Assembly: GCA_964508715.1 (NCBI GenBank)
Contig: CAZDUX010000007.1
Location: 104,043-168,042, forward strand
DNA: 64,000 nt
Origin: JAKALX01 sp964508715
Lineage (GTDB): Bacteria > Chloroflexota > Dehalococcoidia > Tepidiformales > Tepidiformaceae
Reading direction: 5' to 3'
Positions 10,222-20,042 of the stretch are shown in pieces. Made by a program: the position numbers and the translations under genes. The notes beneath the pieces are model-generated. The model did not search any database. It was not told where the DNA came from and saw only the letters and a list, made by a program, of their open reading frames with translations. Positions within the stretch are counted from its first letter, which is position 1. Every line of letters starts with the position of its first letter.

Positions 10222-13200
10222 CTAGCCGAGGGCCGCGCGGACGACGTTCTGCAACTCGGCGAAGGTGAATGGCTTCTGGAGGAAGCCGGCGACTTCATGG
10301 CCGGCGAAGCGGCCGGCCGCTTCCTGCTCGGAGTATCCGCTCAGGATGACAACCGGCACCTTCGGGTCGGTTTGGCGAATTGCGGCGAACGCTTCCTGAC
10401 CATCGAGCCGGGGCATCATGAGGTCGAGCAGCACGAGGTCGGCGTGGCTCATCGCTGTAAACTGCTGCACCGCGTCGGCGCCATCGCGGGCCTGGACAAC
10501 GTCGAAGCCAAGCCGCTGGAGCATTCGGGCTGTGACGAGGCGAACGGTGTCCTCATCGTCGGCGAGGAGGATAGTCCCGGCTGCCTTCCACGGCTGGGAG
10601 CTCGGTGGGGCCGCGGCCTCGGGCACGGCGCTCACCTGTGCGGGGAGAAGGAGGCGGAAGGTACTGCCGGAGCCGGGCTGGCTCGCTACCAGCATCGACC
10701 CGCTGTGCCCCCGGACGATCCCCAGCACCGCGGCAAGGCCAAGACCCCGTCCCGTGAACTTCGTCGTGAAGAACGGGTCGAAGATCCGCTTGAGCGTCGC
10801 CTCATCCATCCCGCAGCCGCTATCAGCGACCTCCAGGTAGACGTAACGCCCGCCCGGCAGCTCGGGTGCGTGGATACCCGATGCCAGGTACTCCGGGGTT
10901 GCATCGATAACGCCGGTCGAGATAGTGATTACCCCCTCATCGTCGCCGACTGCCTCGCCGGAGTTGATGACGAGGTTCATCACGATCTGGCGGATCTGGG
11001 TGGCGTCGGCCTCGATTGGCGGGAGGTTGCGTGCGAGGTTGAGTACGAGTCTGGCTTTCTTTGGCAGGGAGACGCCGAGGAGATGCGCCATCTCCTCCAC
11101 CACCTTGGTCAGATCCATCGATTGAACGACGAACCGGCCCCGCCCCGAATAGGCGAGCATCTGCCGGGCCAGGTCGGCTGCACGCTGGGAGGCAGTCTGG
11201 ATCTCGGAGAGGTACTGACGGACAGGCGAATTGCTGGCGACCTCGAGGTCGGCCAGCCCGGCATTTCCCATGATCGCCACGAGCAGGTTGTTGAAGTCGT
11301 GGGCTATTCCGCCGGCGAGGACGCCCAGGCTCTCGAGCTTTTGCGCTTCGAGCATCTTCCGCTCCAGCGTGAGCCGTTCCTCTTCGCGCCTGTTGATATC
11401 GGTCATGTCGCGGATGACCACCTGGAAGGCGGGAGCCCCTCCATAGGAGATTGGCGCGCCGGCGACTTCGACCTCGCGTATCCCGCCATGCAACGTCCGC
11501 AAGAGCAGGGGCTCGAAGGTATTCAGGTCGCGCCCTTCCCGCCATCGCTTGCGGCGGTCCCGGGTTCGCTCCATGTCTGACTCATCGGCGAAGAGATCGC
11601 GCGAGAGGCCTATCAACCGGGACACGGACTCCGCGCCGACGAGCCTGCACATCGCCTGGTTTGCGTAGAGGATCTGGATGTCCCTGGCGATGACGATCGG
11701 ATCGGGAGAGAGCTCGACGATCTGGCGGTAGCGCTCTTCGCTTTCGCGGAGGATTGCCTCGGCACGCTTGCGAAGCGTGATGTCTACCAGGCTCGAGAGG
11801 ATACATCTCTCACCATCGAGGTCGATCAGTACGGATGAGGTGAGCACATCGAGGAGTTCTCCGCTCGAGTGGCGGAGGCGTCCTTCGACATCCCGGACCT
11901 GCCCTTCGGAGAGGACACGCTGGAGATGGTTGTCGCGTTCTGCGGCCGTCTCGAATGACGCGATGGCAAGCGCCGAGGAGCCGATGATCTCCTCCCGCCG
12001 GGCGCCAACGAGCTCGAGGAACCGTTCGTTGACGTCGATGTATGTCCCGTCGAGGCGCATCATGATGGAAGCAACTCCACCTTCGGCGAAGGCGAGTGCG
12101 AAGCGCCGTTCGCTCTGGAGGAGCGCCTCGCGGGCGCGATTCCGCTCCGTGACATCGTGAACGACCGTCTGGACCGCGGGCCGGCCCTCGTGGCTCGTGG
12201 GGACGGACGCGACTTCGACGTCGAGCGTCGTGCCATCGAACCGGACAAGGCGGGCCTCGACGAAACGCGGGGCCGCGTTCACCCCGCCACCGGCGATGGA
12301 GTGCCGGACACGTTCGCGGTCATCGGGATGTACAAGGGAGACCATCTTCGGGCTGGCGAGTTCCTCAAAGGTGGTGTCGAAGAGTGCCAGGCCCGCTGCG
12401 TTCACGTAGACGATCCGGCCCTCCTGGTGCACCGCGATGGCAGACGGCGACATCTCGACGAGCTGGCGATAGCGCTCCTCGCTCGCACGGAGGGCATCCT
12501 CGGCCATACGCCGCTCGGTGATATCGCGATAGGTCCAGACACGTCCATAACGCGTGCCATCGGAGCCAATGAGGGGGGCGCTATGACCTTCGATGATGCG
12601 GCCGTCACGGAAGGCAAACTCGCGATCGACGATGGCGTCGGGCCGGGCATAGATATCCCGCACGAGGCGGCCGAGTTCGTGGCTGTCGGCCAGGAGGCCG
12701 CTTACGGCTGCGGCACGGCGGTCGCGGCTGGCGCGCATGTCGGCGTCGGTGAGGCCCCACATCCGGAGGAATTGCTGGTTCCACGTAATGGCGTGTCCAT
12801 CGTCACCGGCAACGAGGATCGCGTCGACGGACGTTTCCTGTTCCACGGAGAGGATGGTGGTGAGGCGGGCAACGGCCTCGCGGGCGCGCTTCTGCTCGGT
12901 GATATCCTCGGCGCCGGTGAGGAGCATCGCCTGGCCGCCAACATCGACTGCGACCATCGAGAGCGTGATATCGCGCACCACGCCGTCGCTCCGGATGACC
13001 TGGACTTCGCGGCGGACAGGATGGCCCCCGTGCAACGCCTCTGCGACGATCTCCTCGCGGACAGCCCTGTCGGCCCAGATACCGAGATCGCGGGTGGTCT
13101 TGCCGATGAGGTCCTTCGCATCTCGTCCCAGGATCTCGCCAACGCGCTGGTTGGCGTTGATGATCCGTCCCTCGGGGTCAGTCATGAGTGACCCGTAGGG

Positions 13201-14700
13201 CGCGAACTGGAAGGCGCGTGCGAAGCGCTCCTCGAGGCGCCGCACCTCCTCGCCGGCCGCCAGGCGTTGCCTCAGGTCGCGCGTAATCGTGACGTAGCCC
13301 TCTGGTTGGCCGGCCGCATCGAAGAGAGGTGAGACGCAGATCTCGGCCGGGACCGCCGAGCCGTCGGAATGGCGCACATCGACCCTCGTGAACTGGCCCG
13401 GGGCCGTATCGGTCGCAAGTGCCAGCCGCTCGGTGTCGTCCTCCGAAATCATCGTTGCCGCGTCAGCGCCGACAAATGCAGCCGGGTCGATGCCGAGGAT
13501 CTGTTCATGCGCGGCGTTGGCGAAGATTACCCGGTTGTCCATTCCGACGACGGCGATGAGATCGGGTGAGGTGTCCACGAGCTGGCGGAAGCGGGCCTCG
13601 CTGGCGAGCAGGGCAGCGATGGCGTCGTCCCGGTCGCTCACATCGCGCCCAATGGCGACCATTCCTGTCCGGTTGCCATCGCCATCGTACATGGCGGCGG
13701 CCGAAATCTCGAGCGTGACCCAGTGGCCGTCGCGGTGACGCAGACGTGCGGGGAAAAGGGCCGGTGCAGCCTGGTTGGACGCCGCGGTAATCAGCCCCGC
13801 TTCCGACGGATGGCGCAGTTCGAGGGCGGATGTCCCGATGAGGGCTTCGGCATCGTACCCGAGGATACGTTCGAAAGCCGGGTTTGCAGCCTGGATCAGG
13901 TCGTCGCTGCCGATGATCGCGATCGGGTCCGGGGAAGCCTCGAAGATGGTCCGCAGGCGAGCCTCGCTCTCGCGGACTGCGTTCTCCATCGCCATGCGCT
14001 GGGTGAGATCGCGGCCAACAATGACGAATCCCTCGGTCTCGCCTGCGTCATTTCGAAGCTCCCGGGCGGCGATCTCCAGGGGGACCCAGTGGCCGTCCGC
14101 GTGGCGCATTCGGAGGATCACCTCGTCCTGGTTGAGCGGGTCGGTGAGCACGCGTGCTAACGCCGTGCGGGCCATGTCGATGTCATCCGGATGCATGTAA
14201 TCGAAGCTGTCGGCGCCGGTGAGTTCGTGCGGCTCGTACCCCAGTTGCCGCTTGTGGGCCTGGTTTGCGAAGCGCATCCGCCCGCTGGCGTCGAGGATGG
14301 CGACGGAATCCGGCGCCGAATCGATGATCTGCTGGAGGCGCTGGTCCCAGGCTGAGACGGCAGGGCGGTTACCTGCATGATGGACCGCGACTGCAATCGC
14401 GGTTGCCAGGCGGGCCTCGCTGGCTTCCCCCACCAGGATCTCGTCGGCCCCGGCGGCGAGCAGGTCCGTCACCGGTGTCTCCGAATCGGGAGGAAGGACG
14501 ATGAGGAGCGGCTGGCCGGGGTGTGCTCGCCGATACTCGCGGAGAGCGCCAGGGAAGAGCGGCGGCGGAACACCATGGGAGAGATCGGCGATGGCCAGCA
14601 TCGCGGGGCCCGGACTGTCGGCGAGTTCGTGCCCGAGGGCCGTAAGCACTCGGGCCAGGGTGGGCGACAGCACTGTGGCAGGGAATGGAACGACGTTCAC
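10222..14700 (-). CDS. Soluble multi-PAS hybrid sensor histidine kinase (eight PAS domains)
   Basis: This 1492-residue protein shows no membrane segment. About 115 N-terminal residues resemble a degenerate receiver (LAAGADEILVGEAS) without an obvious phospho-acceptor. Eight consecutive PAS/PAC modules of about 115-130 residues follow, recognisable by repeats such as PDSVAILDASG, PDPIAIIGSDD, PDLIAVVGMDN and PDPIVIARDIQ. Then come HisKA with H1134 in GGIAHDFNN, HATPase_c with GRGLGLA near 1317, and a C-terminal receiver with D1426 in LVLLDLMMP. The tandem PAS array implies integration of several cytoplasmic cues (redox, ligand or oxygen); cofactors cannot be read from sequence. Start is GTG with GAGG 4 bases upstream. 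No partner regulator is adjacent. Confidence 0.92.
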   Translation of the reverse strand: MNVVPFPATVLSPTLARVLTALGHELADSPGPAMLAIADLSHGVPPPLFPGALREYRRAHPGQPLLIVLPPDSETPVTDLLAAGADEILVGEASEARLATAIAVAVHHAGNRPAVSAWDQRLQQIIDSAPDSVAILDASGRMRFANQAHKRQLGYEPHELTGADSFDYMHPDDIDMARTALARVLTDPLNQDEVILRMRHADGHWVPLEIAARELRNDAGETEGFVIVGRDLTQRMAMENAVRESEARLRTIFEASPDPIAIIGSDDLIQAANPAFERILGYDAEALIGTSALELRHPSEAGLITAASNQAAPALFPARLRHRDGHWVTLEISAAAMYDGDGNRTGMVAIGRDVSDRDDAIAALLASEARFRQLVDTSPDLIAVVGMDNRVIFANAAHEQILGIDPAAFVGADAATMISEDDTERLALATDTAPGQFTRVDVRHSDGSAVPAEICVSPLFDAAGQPEGYVTITRDLRQRLAAGEEVRRLEERFARAFQFAPYGSLMTDPEGRIINANQRVGEILGRDAKDLIGKTTRDLGIWADRAVREEIVAEALHGGHPVRREVQVIRSDGVVRDITLSMVAVDVGGQAMLLTGAEDITEQKRAREAVARLTTILSVEQETSVDAILVAGDDGHAITWNQQFLRMWGLTDADMRASRDRRAAAVSGLLADSHELGRLVRDIYARPDAIVDREFAFRDGRIIEGHSAPLIGSDGTRYGRVWTYRDITERRMAEDALRASEERYRQLVEMSPSAIAVHQEGRIVYVNAAGLALFDTTFEELASPKMVSLVHPDDRERVRHSIAGGGVNAAPRFVEARLVRFDGTTLDVEVASVPTSHEGRPAVQTVVHDVTERNRAREALLQSERRFALAFAEGGVASIMMRLDGTYIDVNERFLELVGARREEIIGSSALAIASFETAAERDNHLQRVLSEGQVRDVEGRLRHSSGELLDVLTSSVLIDLDGERCILSSLVDITLRKRAEAILRESEERYRQIVELSPDPIVIARDIQILYANQAMCRLVGAESVSRLIGLSRDLFADESDMERTRDRRKRWREGRDLNTFEPLLLRTLHGGIREVEVAGAPISYGGAPAFQVVIRDMTDINRREEERLTLERKMLEAQKLESLGVLAGGIAHDFNNLLVAIMGNAGLADLEVASNSPVRQYLSEIQTASQRAADLARQMLAYSGRGRFVVQSMDLTKVVEEMAHLLGVSLPKKARLVLNLARNLPPIEADATQIRQIVMNLVINSGEAVGDDEGVITISTGVIDATPEYLASGIHAPELPGGRYVYLEVADSGCGMDEATLKRIFDPFFTTKFTGRGLGLAAVLGIVRGHSGSMLVASQPGSGSTFRLLLPAQVSAVPEAAAPPSSQPWKAAGTILLADDEDTVRLVTARMLQRLGFDVVQARDGADAVQQFTAMSHADLVLLDLMMPRLDGQEAFAAIRQTDPKVPVVILSGYSEQEAAGRFAGHEVAGFLQKPFTFAELQNVVRAALG

Positions 14701-14961
14701 AGAGCCTCACATCCGGGTCATGCCATCTCGAGGCCGCACTGATGGCTGCACGCGCATTATGCCCGTTTGGACAGGCGAAGGGGTGCCCACGGGCTGCCTT
14801 CTGCCAAAGATCGGGGTATATCCCGACCCGTATTGGCGGCTGCCACAGGCGGCAACTGGCCCGGACCGTGCACGGGCAGCCTTCACATGGACTGCCGTTG
14901 GAACCGGGGGTGCGCGGTAGAATCGATGGCTACCGGCTGGTGGCCGGCAATGGAGGGTGTG

Positions 14962-15837
14962 ATGCGGGGATCGATCGGGCTGGCTCTCGCGGCCATCGCG
15001 ATGATGGCTGGATTCGCGGCAGGCCATTCACCGGTGAGTGCGGACGGTGGAAATCACCTGGCAGGTGGCGGCTACAGCGAGGTGCAGGTGGTGCAGGAGA
15101 GTGCACGGGTTTCGTACGTGGTGTTCCACGCTATCGACCGCGATGGTTTCTGCGATGCGGCGGCCTTCGGCGCCATCAGCCTGCACCCCGTGCTCACCGA
15201 TGCCCCGAACGACACGATGGTCAACGGCACGACGGGCCTGCCAAATCCGCGCGCGACGCTCGATGTCATGATCGATTCGGGAGACGGGGTGATGACGGAG
15301 ACGAACGCGGGTCCGGCAGCCGGGGTGCGGAGCGTCACGGGTCTCAACACGTTTTCGACCTACGCCAACGCCCAGGCCGGCAGCCCGATCAAGGCGTTCC
15401 CGCCGCTGGTGGCGGGAGCCCAGGATGAGTGCCAGGCGTGGGTCAAGGTTGTGACCTCCACGGGCGGCGCCGCAAACGTCCTCGCCATCTTCCATGACGA
15501 TGCGGGCGATATCGGGTTCGATACACTGGTGAACGCTCCGGCGACGACGACCGTGACACTCACCCCGCGGTGGAGCCTCGTCGCCTGGACTGGTGCGAAC
15601 GACGCAGCCCTCTCCGATGCGCTCAGGGGCACGGGGGCAGCGAACGGTGGGAGCGATATCTCGTCGATGGTGACAGCGGTCTACGCCTGGGATGGGGCGG
15701 CCGGAAAGTGGCTCGCCTGGTTCCCCGGGGCCAGCGGTATTCCGGCCGCGAACACGCTCACCACCCTCGAGACCGGCCGGCCCTACTGGTTCGCGATCAC
15801 GGGAACGTCATCCGTGGAGTGGAAGGTGGCGCAGTAG
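14962..15837 (+). CDS. Secreted protein of unknown function
   Basis: The 291-residue protein begins with a signal peptide (MRGSIGLALAAIAMMAGFAAG, cleavage near residue 28). The mature part is Gly/Ala/Thr-rich with two cysteines (IDRDGFCDAA and QDECQAW) that may form a disulfide outside the cell. The last 110 residues contain TPRWSLVAWTGAN, VYAWDGAAGKWLAWFPG and GRPYWFAITG, an aromatic-rich module seen in secreted proteins of related high-GC bacteria; its function is not established. The ATG was chosen because GGAGGG lies 4-9 bases upstream and the signal peptide starts there; a longer reading frame upstream lacks both. It appears monocistronic. Confidence 0.75.
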   Translation: MRGSIGLALAAIAMMAGFAAGHSPVSADGGNHLAGGGYSEVQVVQESARVSYVVFHAIDRDGFCDAAAFGAISLHPVLTDAPNDTMVNGTTGLPNPRATLDVMIDSGDGVMTETNAGPAAGVRSVTGLNTFSTYANAQAGSPIKAFPPLVAGAQDECQAWVKVVTSTGGAANVLAIFHDDAGDIGFDTLVNAPATTTVTLTPRWSLVAWTGANDAALSDALRGTGAANGGSDISSMVTAVYAWDGAAGKWLAWFPGASGIPAANTLTTLETGRPYWFAITGTSSVEWKVAQ

Positions 15838-15913
15838 AGCGCCCCACGCCGGGGGTATGGCTTACGAGAGCCGCCGTAGTGCCCGGCGTTGCTGGCTTCC
15901 TCGAAAGGCTGCC

Positions 15914-16708
15914 CTAACGCGGCTTGCTGAAGTCCGGGGTACGCTTTTCGAGGAACGCCGAGACGGCTTCCTTGTGCTGCCACGACTTGTAGGCGACTGC
16001 CAGCGACTCTCCTTCGCGACGGCTTACCGCGTCGATATCCGCGTCGTTGGCGTTTTGGCGGAGGAGCGTCTTTATCATGCTCATCGCCGGCTGTGACTGG
16101 TTCGCCAGCTGTTCTCCGAGCGCCAGCGCCCGGTTGACGAGTTCATCGGCGGGGAGCACTTCGCTGACAAGGCCGGCCTCGCGCGCCTCGGCTGCCGGGA
16201 TCATCCTCCCCGTGAGGCACCATTCGAGTGCCCGGCCGCTGCCAACGAGTTGCGGCAACAGGTGCGAACTGGCGAGTTCGGGGACGAGGCCCATCCGCAC
16301 GAAGAACATCCCGATCCGCGCCTCGGTGCTCGCAAGCCGGATATCGAATGGCAGGATGAGGGTGATGCCAATGCCAACGGCGGCGCCATTGATTGCCGCG
16401 ATCGTCGGCTTCGGGTTCTGCTGAACGAACTGGACCCAGTTCTCGGCCCCGGTTGCGCTCGCCTGCCGGGTACTGCCCGCATCGATCTGGGCCTTGAAGG
16501 TGTCGGAGATGTCGGCCCCGGCGCAGAACGCGCGGCCGGCCCCGGTGATGACGATCGCGCCGACCGCCGGGTCGGCGTTCGCCTGGTTCATCGCTTCCCG
16601 GATTTCACCCATCATCGTGTAGGTCCAGGCGTTCATCTTCTCTGGCCGGTTGAGCGTGATAAGGCCAACCTTGCCGCGTGTTTCGTAGGTGATCTGTTCG
16701 AAGGCCAT
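15914..16708 (-). CDS. Enoyl-CoA hydratase/isomerase family protein
   Basis: The 264-residue crotonase-fold protein probably hydrates or isomerises an enoyl-CoA in fatty-acid or amino-acid breakdown. Oxyanion-hole segments FCAGADI (61-67) and INGAAVGIG (106-114) are present, and the first catalytic glutamate fits E144 in GLVPELASS. The second family glutamate position is not clearly conserved (SGRALEWCLTGR region), so the exact reaction is open. The start at MAFEQITYE matches the family and has GGAG upstream; an earlier in-frame start adds an atypical cysteine-rich N-terminus. The gene is divergent from the lut genes and has its own TAGAGT-type -10 about 50 bases upstream. Confidence 0.88.
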   Translation of the reverse strand: MAFEQITYETRGKVGLITLNRPEKMNAWTYTMMGEIREAMNQANADPAVGAIVITGAGRAFCAGADISDTFKAQIDAGSTRQASATGAENWVQFVQQNPKPTIAAINGAAVGIGITLILPFDIRLASTEARIGMFFVRMGLVPELASSHLLPQLVGSGRALEWCLTGRMIPAAEAREAGLVSEVLPADELVNRALALGEQLANQSQPAMSMIKTLLRQNANDADIDAVSRREGESLAVAYKSWQHKEAVSAFLEKRTPDFSKPR

Positions 16709-16812
16709 CGGTTCGCTCCGTGCGAAGAGATTTTCCCCGACTCTACAGCATTTCCCTGCCATCGCCTGCGGTGCCCGGTTTCAGCGCGGCCAACCGGACC
16801 GGCCAGTTGTGC

Positions 16813-16818
16813 TAGTGT
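16813..16818 (+). promoter_or_regulatory. Likely leaderless promoter of the lutA-like gene
   Basis: TAGTGT, preceded by TGC (extended -10), ends 6 bases before the GTG start at 16825, and no Shine-Dalgarno is present. Transcription would begin at the start codon. Confidence 0.4.
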
Positions 16819-16824
16819 TCGAGT

Positions 16825-17544
16825 GTGGCTTCCGTCGCGCTCTTCGATCCGTGCTACATGGCGGCTCTCCGGCCGGCTGATGCTGATGCCGCGCGCCGCG
16901 TACTCGAGGCCCTGGGCGATGAGACCTCGCTCATCGATGGACGCTGCTGCGGGCAGCCGGCGTTCAACAGCGGCTACCGCGACCAGGCGAAGACTGCCGG
17001 CCGCGAACTCCTGAAAGCTGCCCAGCCGTGGAGCACCGTCGTCTCGCTCTCGGGTTCCTGCACGTCCATGGTCCGGCACTACCTGCCGATGCTCTGGGAC
17101 GGCGAGCGGCGGGCAGGCGCGCAGAGCATCGCCAACCGGTTTCAGCCGTTTGCAAGCTACGTCGAGCATCATCCGAATGTCGCGAAGCTCGGCCTGAAGC
17201 TGCCGGGGACGGTGGCCTACCACGATTCCTGCCACGGCCGCCGGGAACTCGGGATGACGAACGATGTCATTTCGCTGCTCGCGCGGATCGAGGGTCTCGA
17301 AGTGCGGCGGCTGGCCCATGAAGAGGAGTGCTGCGGGTTCGGCGGAACCTTCGCCGTCAAGATGCCCGAGATCTCCGTCGCGATGATGACCGCCAAGCTC
17401 GATGATGTCGCCGCGACCGGCGCCAAGGTGCTGGTCTCGGCCGACTACTCGTGCCTCGCCCACCTGGAAGCGGGGGCGAAGGGGCTCGGCATGAAGCTCG
17501 AAACGTGGACACTCGCCGAAATCCTCGCGAGGGCCCTGGAGTGA
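16825..17544 (+). CDS. lutA: (Fe-S)-binding LutA/LldE-family protein of L-lactate utilisation
   Basis: The 239-residue protein has two CCG domains: DPCYMAAL...CCGQPAFNSG (C10, C41, C42) and HDSCHGRRELG...CCGFGG. These cysteine-rich motifs bind Fe-S or heterodisulfide-type centres in LutA, GlcF and HdrB. With LutB and LutC it forms a cytoplasmic L-lactate oxidising complex that gives pyruvate. The GTG start is favoured by a -10 hexamer 6 bases upstream (leaderless). It overlaps the following lutBC gene by four bases (GTGA), so the two are translationally coupled. Length is normal for LutA. Confidence 0.88.
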   Translation: MASVALFDPCYMAALRPADADAARRVLEALGDETSLIDGRCCGQPAFNSGYRDQAKTAGRELLKAAQPWSTVVSLSGSCTSMVRHYLPMLWDGERRAGAQSIANRFQPFASYVEHHPNVAKLGLKLPGTVAYHDSCHGRRELGMTNDVISLLARIEGLEVRRLAHEEECCGFGGTFAVKMPEISVAMMTAKLDDVAATGAKVLVSADYSCLAHLEAGAKGLGMKLETWTLAEILARALE

Positions 17545-19286
17545 GCGGCTACCGTGAACGCGCTGCAAAGGAGATCCGCGAGGAGCGCCCGAGCGCAACG
17601 GTCACGCCGATCATGCGCAAGCTGCTGGACGACTCTGCCCGGATGCTCGCGCGGGGCCCTGCTGACGCGCGGGAGCGTGCGACGGCCGCGCGCATGTACG
17701 CGGTTGAGCACCTCGAAGAGCTCCACGAGGAGATGCGTGCAAATCTCGAGCGGCGTGGTGTGCACTACCACCGCGCGGGAACGGCCGAGGATGCTGTCGC
17801 CATCTTCCGCAAGCTTCTCGCCGGTTCGAAGCGTGTTGCCAAGTCGAAGTCGATGGTCGCGGAAGAGGCGGGGCTCACCCACGCGCTGCGTGGTGAGGGC
17901 ATCGACGTCCTCGAAACCGATATCGGCGAGTACATCGTCGACCTCGAGGGCCGTGGCCCCAGTCACATCACGGCTCCCGCGCTCCACCTCAACAGGGCGC
18001 GAATCCGTGAACTCTTCGAACGGACGGGCGCGAGCTTCCCTGACGACGACCCGGTGCGGCTGTCGCAATACGTCCGCGACGTCGTTGGCGCCTACTTCCA
18101 GGAGTGCGATGCCGCGATCACGGGGACGAACGTCTCGATTGCATCGAGCGGACGCCTTGGGATCGTCGAGAATGAGGGCAACGTCTCGCTCGGCGTCAGC
18201 CACCCCCGCCTGCACATCGTCATCACCGGTCTCGAGAAGATCGTGGCAGATGAGGACGCGGCCCTCGCGGTGCTCGAAGTCCTCGCCCCGAGTGCAACGG
18301 CCCAGCCCCTGACGTCGTTTACCCACTTCCTTGCCGGCCCGATGCCCGGGCAGGAACGCCACGTCGTCTTCCTCGATAACGGCCGCTCGGAGATCGCGAA
18401 GGACGAGCGCTACCGGGAGATCCTCAAGTGCATCCGTTGCGGCGCGTGCATGAACGCCTGCCCGGTCTACCGCACGGCGGGCGGGCTCTCGTACGGTTCT
18501 CCGTACATGGGGCCGATCGGTGCGGTGATCTCACCGTTGCTCTACCCGGACGGCCGTTATGCGGACCTGCCAATGGCTTCGACGCTCTGTGGACGTTGTA
18601 CCGAGGTGTGCCCCGTCGGCATCCCGATCCATCGCATGTTGCTGGAGCTCCGTTCGGACGGTGTCGAGCAGGGCCGCCTCGGGAGCCTGAAGGAGAAGGC
18701 CGCGTGGATAGCCTATGCGGAGACGTTTCGCGGGGCGACGCGGGCTCGCGCAGCCTCGGCGATGGCGCGTATCGGGCTCCGTGGTGCGGCGCGAATCGTG
18801 CGCCCCCATGGCGACAAAGACGACCCCCGGATGTTGCCCGAACCGGATGGGAGCCATGACACCGAGCTTCTCCTCCAGGCGACCGAGGATCGCTCGCCGA
18901 TGGTTGTCGTTTCTCCCGAGGAGGTTGCCCCCGAGGATACCGGTGAGCTCTTCGCCTACCGGGCACGGGCACTGGGCGTCCAGGTCGTGGCCGAACTCGA
19001 ACCGCGCGAGGGCGACCACGTGCTCCGGGCCACTGCGGCCATCGCAAATACCGGGAGCGTCCTCCTCACCGGTGCTGAAGCGGCGCGGCGGCCGCTTCTC
19101 TCGGCCAAGCGCGTGGTCGTACGGGTCGACCCGGTGACGATCGTGCACCATCCGCACGAGATCGCCCCCTACCTCGGGGATGGCGACGCGCTCATCCTGA
19201 CCGGTGCAAGCCGAACGGCCGACATCGAGAAGCAGATTGTCCGCGGCATCCACGGAGCCGAAGAGATGGTCGTTATCGTCGGCTGA
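17541..19286 (+). CDS. lutB: Fused LutB-LutC iron-sulfur protein of L-lactate utilisation
   Basis: The protein has 581 residues. Residues 1 to about 290 are the LUD domain of LutB (KSKSMVAEE ... GIVENEGN). Two ferredoxin-like clusters follow: C297-C300-C303-C307 (CIRCGACMNACP) and C350-C353-C357 (CGRCTEVCP). About 175 further residues (from RSPMVVVSPEEV) look like the LUD domain of LutC, which is separate in Bacillus. The fusion explains why no lutC gene follows. It should work with LutA to oxidise L-lactate. The GTG overlapping the lutA stop is the natural start; an upstream frame extension lies inside lutA and has no homology. Confidence 0.85.
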   Translation: MSGYRERAAKEIREERPSATVTPIMRKLLDDSARMLARGPADARERATAARMYAVEHLEELHEEMRANLERRGVHYHRAGTAEDAVAIFRKLLAGSKRVAKSKSMVAEEAGLTHALRGEGIDVLETDIGEYIVDLEGRGPSHITAPALHLNRARIRELFERTGASFPDDDPVRLSQYVRDVVGAYFQECDAAITGTNVSIASSGRLGIVENEGNVSLGVSHPRLHIVITGLEKIVADEDAALAVLEVLAPSATAQPLTSFTHFLAGPMPGQERHVVFLDNGRSEIAKDERYREILKCIRCGACMNACPVYRTAGGLSYGSPYMGPIGAVISPLLYPDGRYADLPMASTLCGRCTEVCPVGIPIHRMLLELRSDGVEQGRLGSLKEKAAWIAYAETFRGATRARAASAMARIGLRGAARIVRPHGDKDDPRMLPEPDGSHDTELLLQATEDRSPMVVVSPEEVAPEDTGELFAYRARALGVQVVAELEPREGDHVLRATAAIANTGSVLLTGAEAARRPLLSAKRVVVRVDPVTIVHHPHEIAPYLGDGDALILTGASRTADIEKQIVRGIHGAEEMVVIVG

Positions 19287-19438
19287 GGGTGGCATGTTCC
19301 CTCGCGCACGATTCAACCAGGCCCAAATGCGGGACCCGGACGACGGGGGAAGCCGCAGCCAACCGGTCAGCATCGGGCCTGCCGGACCCTTACCGGCGTT
19401 CGTCTGCCCGGTTGTGGGTTTGTATCGCGCGCGGACGA

Positions 19439-19951
19439 TTATCCCGCGAGGGCCCGGGCGATTCCCTGGACCTGCCGTGCGTGGTCGAGGTCGTGGATGC
19501 GGAGAAAGAGTAGCCACTCGCGCCAGTTGAGCTCACCGAACATCGGGTGGAGCCAGGTGACATCGAGGTGCTCGTTGCCGGTTGCTGTCGAGAGCCGCTG
19601 GAAGAGGGCGATACGGTCCTGTTCCAGGGCGGTCCACCAGTCCGCGGGTGTCTTTGCTTCGGCTCCATGTTCGATCTGGTCGCGAATCCCGGCTGGCTTC
19701 TCGCCGGTTTCGATTGCGCGAATGATGCTCACGCTGCCGCTCTTGCTCGTGTTCACGAGGTGGCTGGCGACCTCGTTACCGCTCCACTCCCCGGCGGCCG
19801 GGCGGTCGTTCCATCGTGCTTCGGGGAAGGTGCTGAACGCCTCATAGACCTGGCGCATATCTGTCTCGACCTTCGCGACGAGGTCGGGGAGGGAGAGTTT
19901 CTCGGCCTGGGTCTGGAGGTAGCTGCGGATGCGTTCGGCTTCGGGATCCAT
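19439..19951 (-). CDS. DinB-superfamily protein
   Basis: The 170-residue four-helix-bundle protein of the DinB/YfiT/maleylpyruvate isomerase group carries the metal-site pattern: a first histidine in NEVASHLVN and two near the C-terminus in LRIHDLDHARQVQG. Members are divalent-metal thiol-dependent S-transferases or hydrolases; the substrate cannot be inferred. The start at MDPEAER is chosen because GGTGGTGAG sits 5 bases upstream; a GTG four codons earlier would overlap that site. It stands alone between lutBC (convergent) and the propeller regulator. Confidence 0.78.
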   Translation of the reverse strand: MDPEAERIRSYLQTQAEKLSLPDLVAKVETDMRQVYEAFSTFPEARWNDRPAAGEWSGNEVASHLVNTSKSGSVSIIRAIETGEKPAGIRDQIEHGAEAKTPADWWTALEQDRIALFQRLSTATGNEHLDVTWLHPMFGELNWREWLLFLRIHDLDHARQVQGIARALAG

Positions 19952-20042
19952 GGGACTCACCACCGTTAGTTGCGTGACGCAACGCTACTCCCGCAGCAGG
20001 CGGCGGGCAAGAAGCCACCAACGGCCGAGGTGGTGCGCGATG

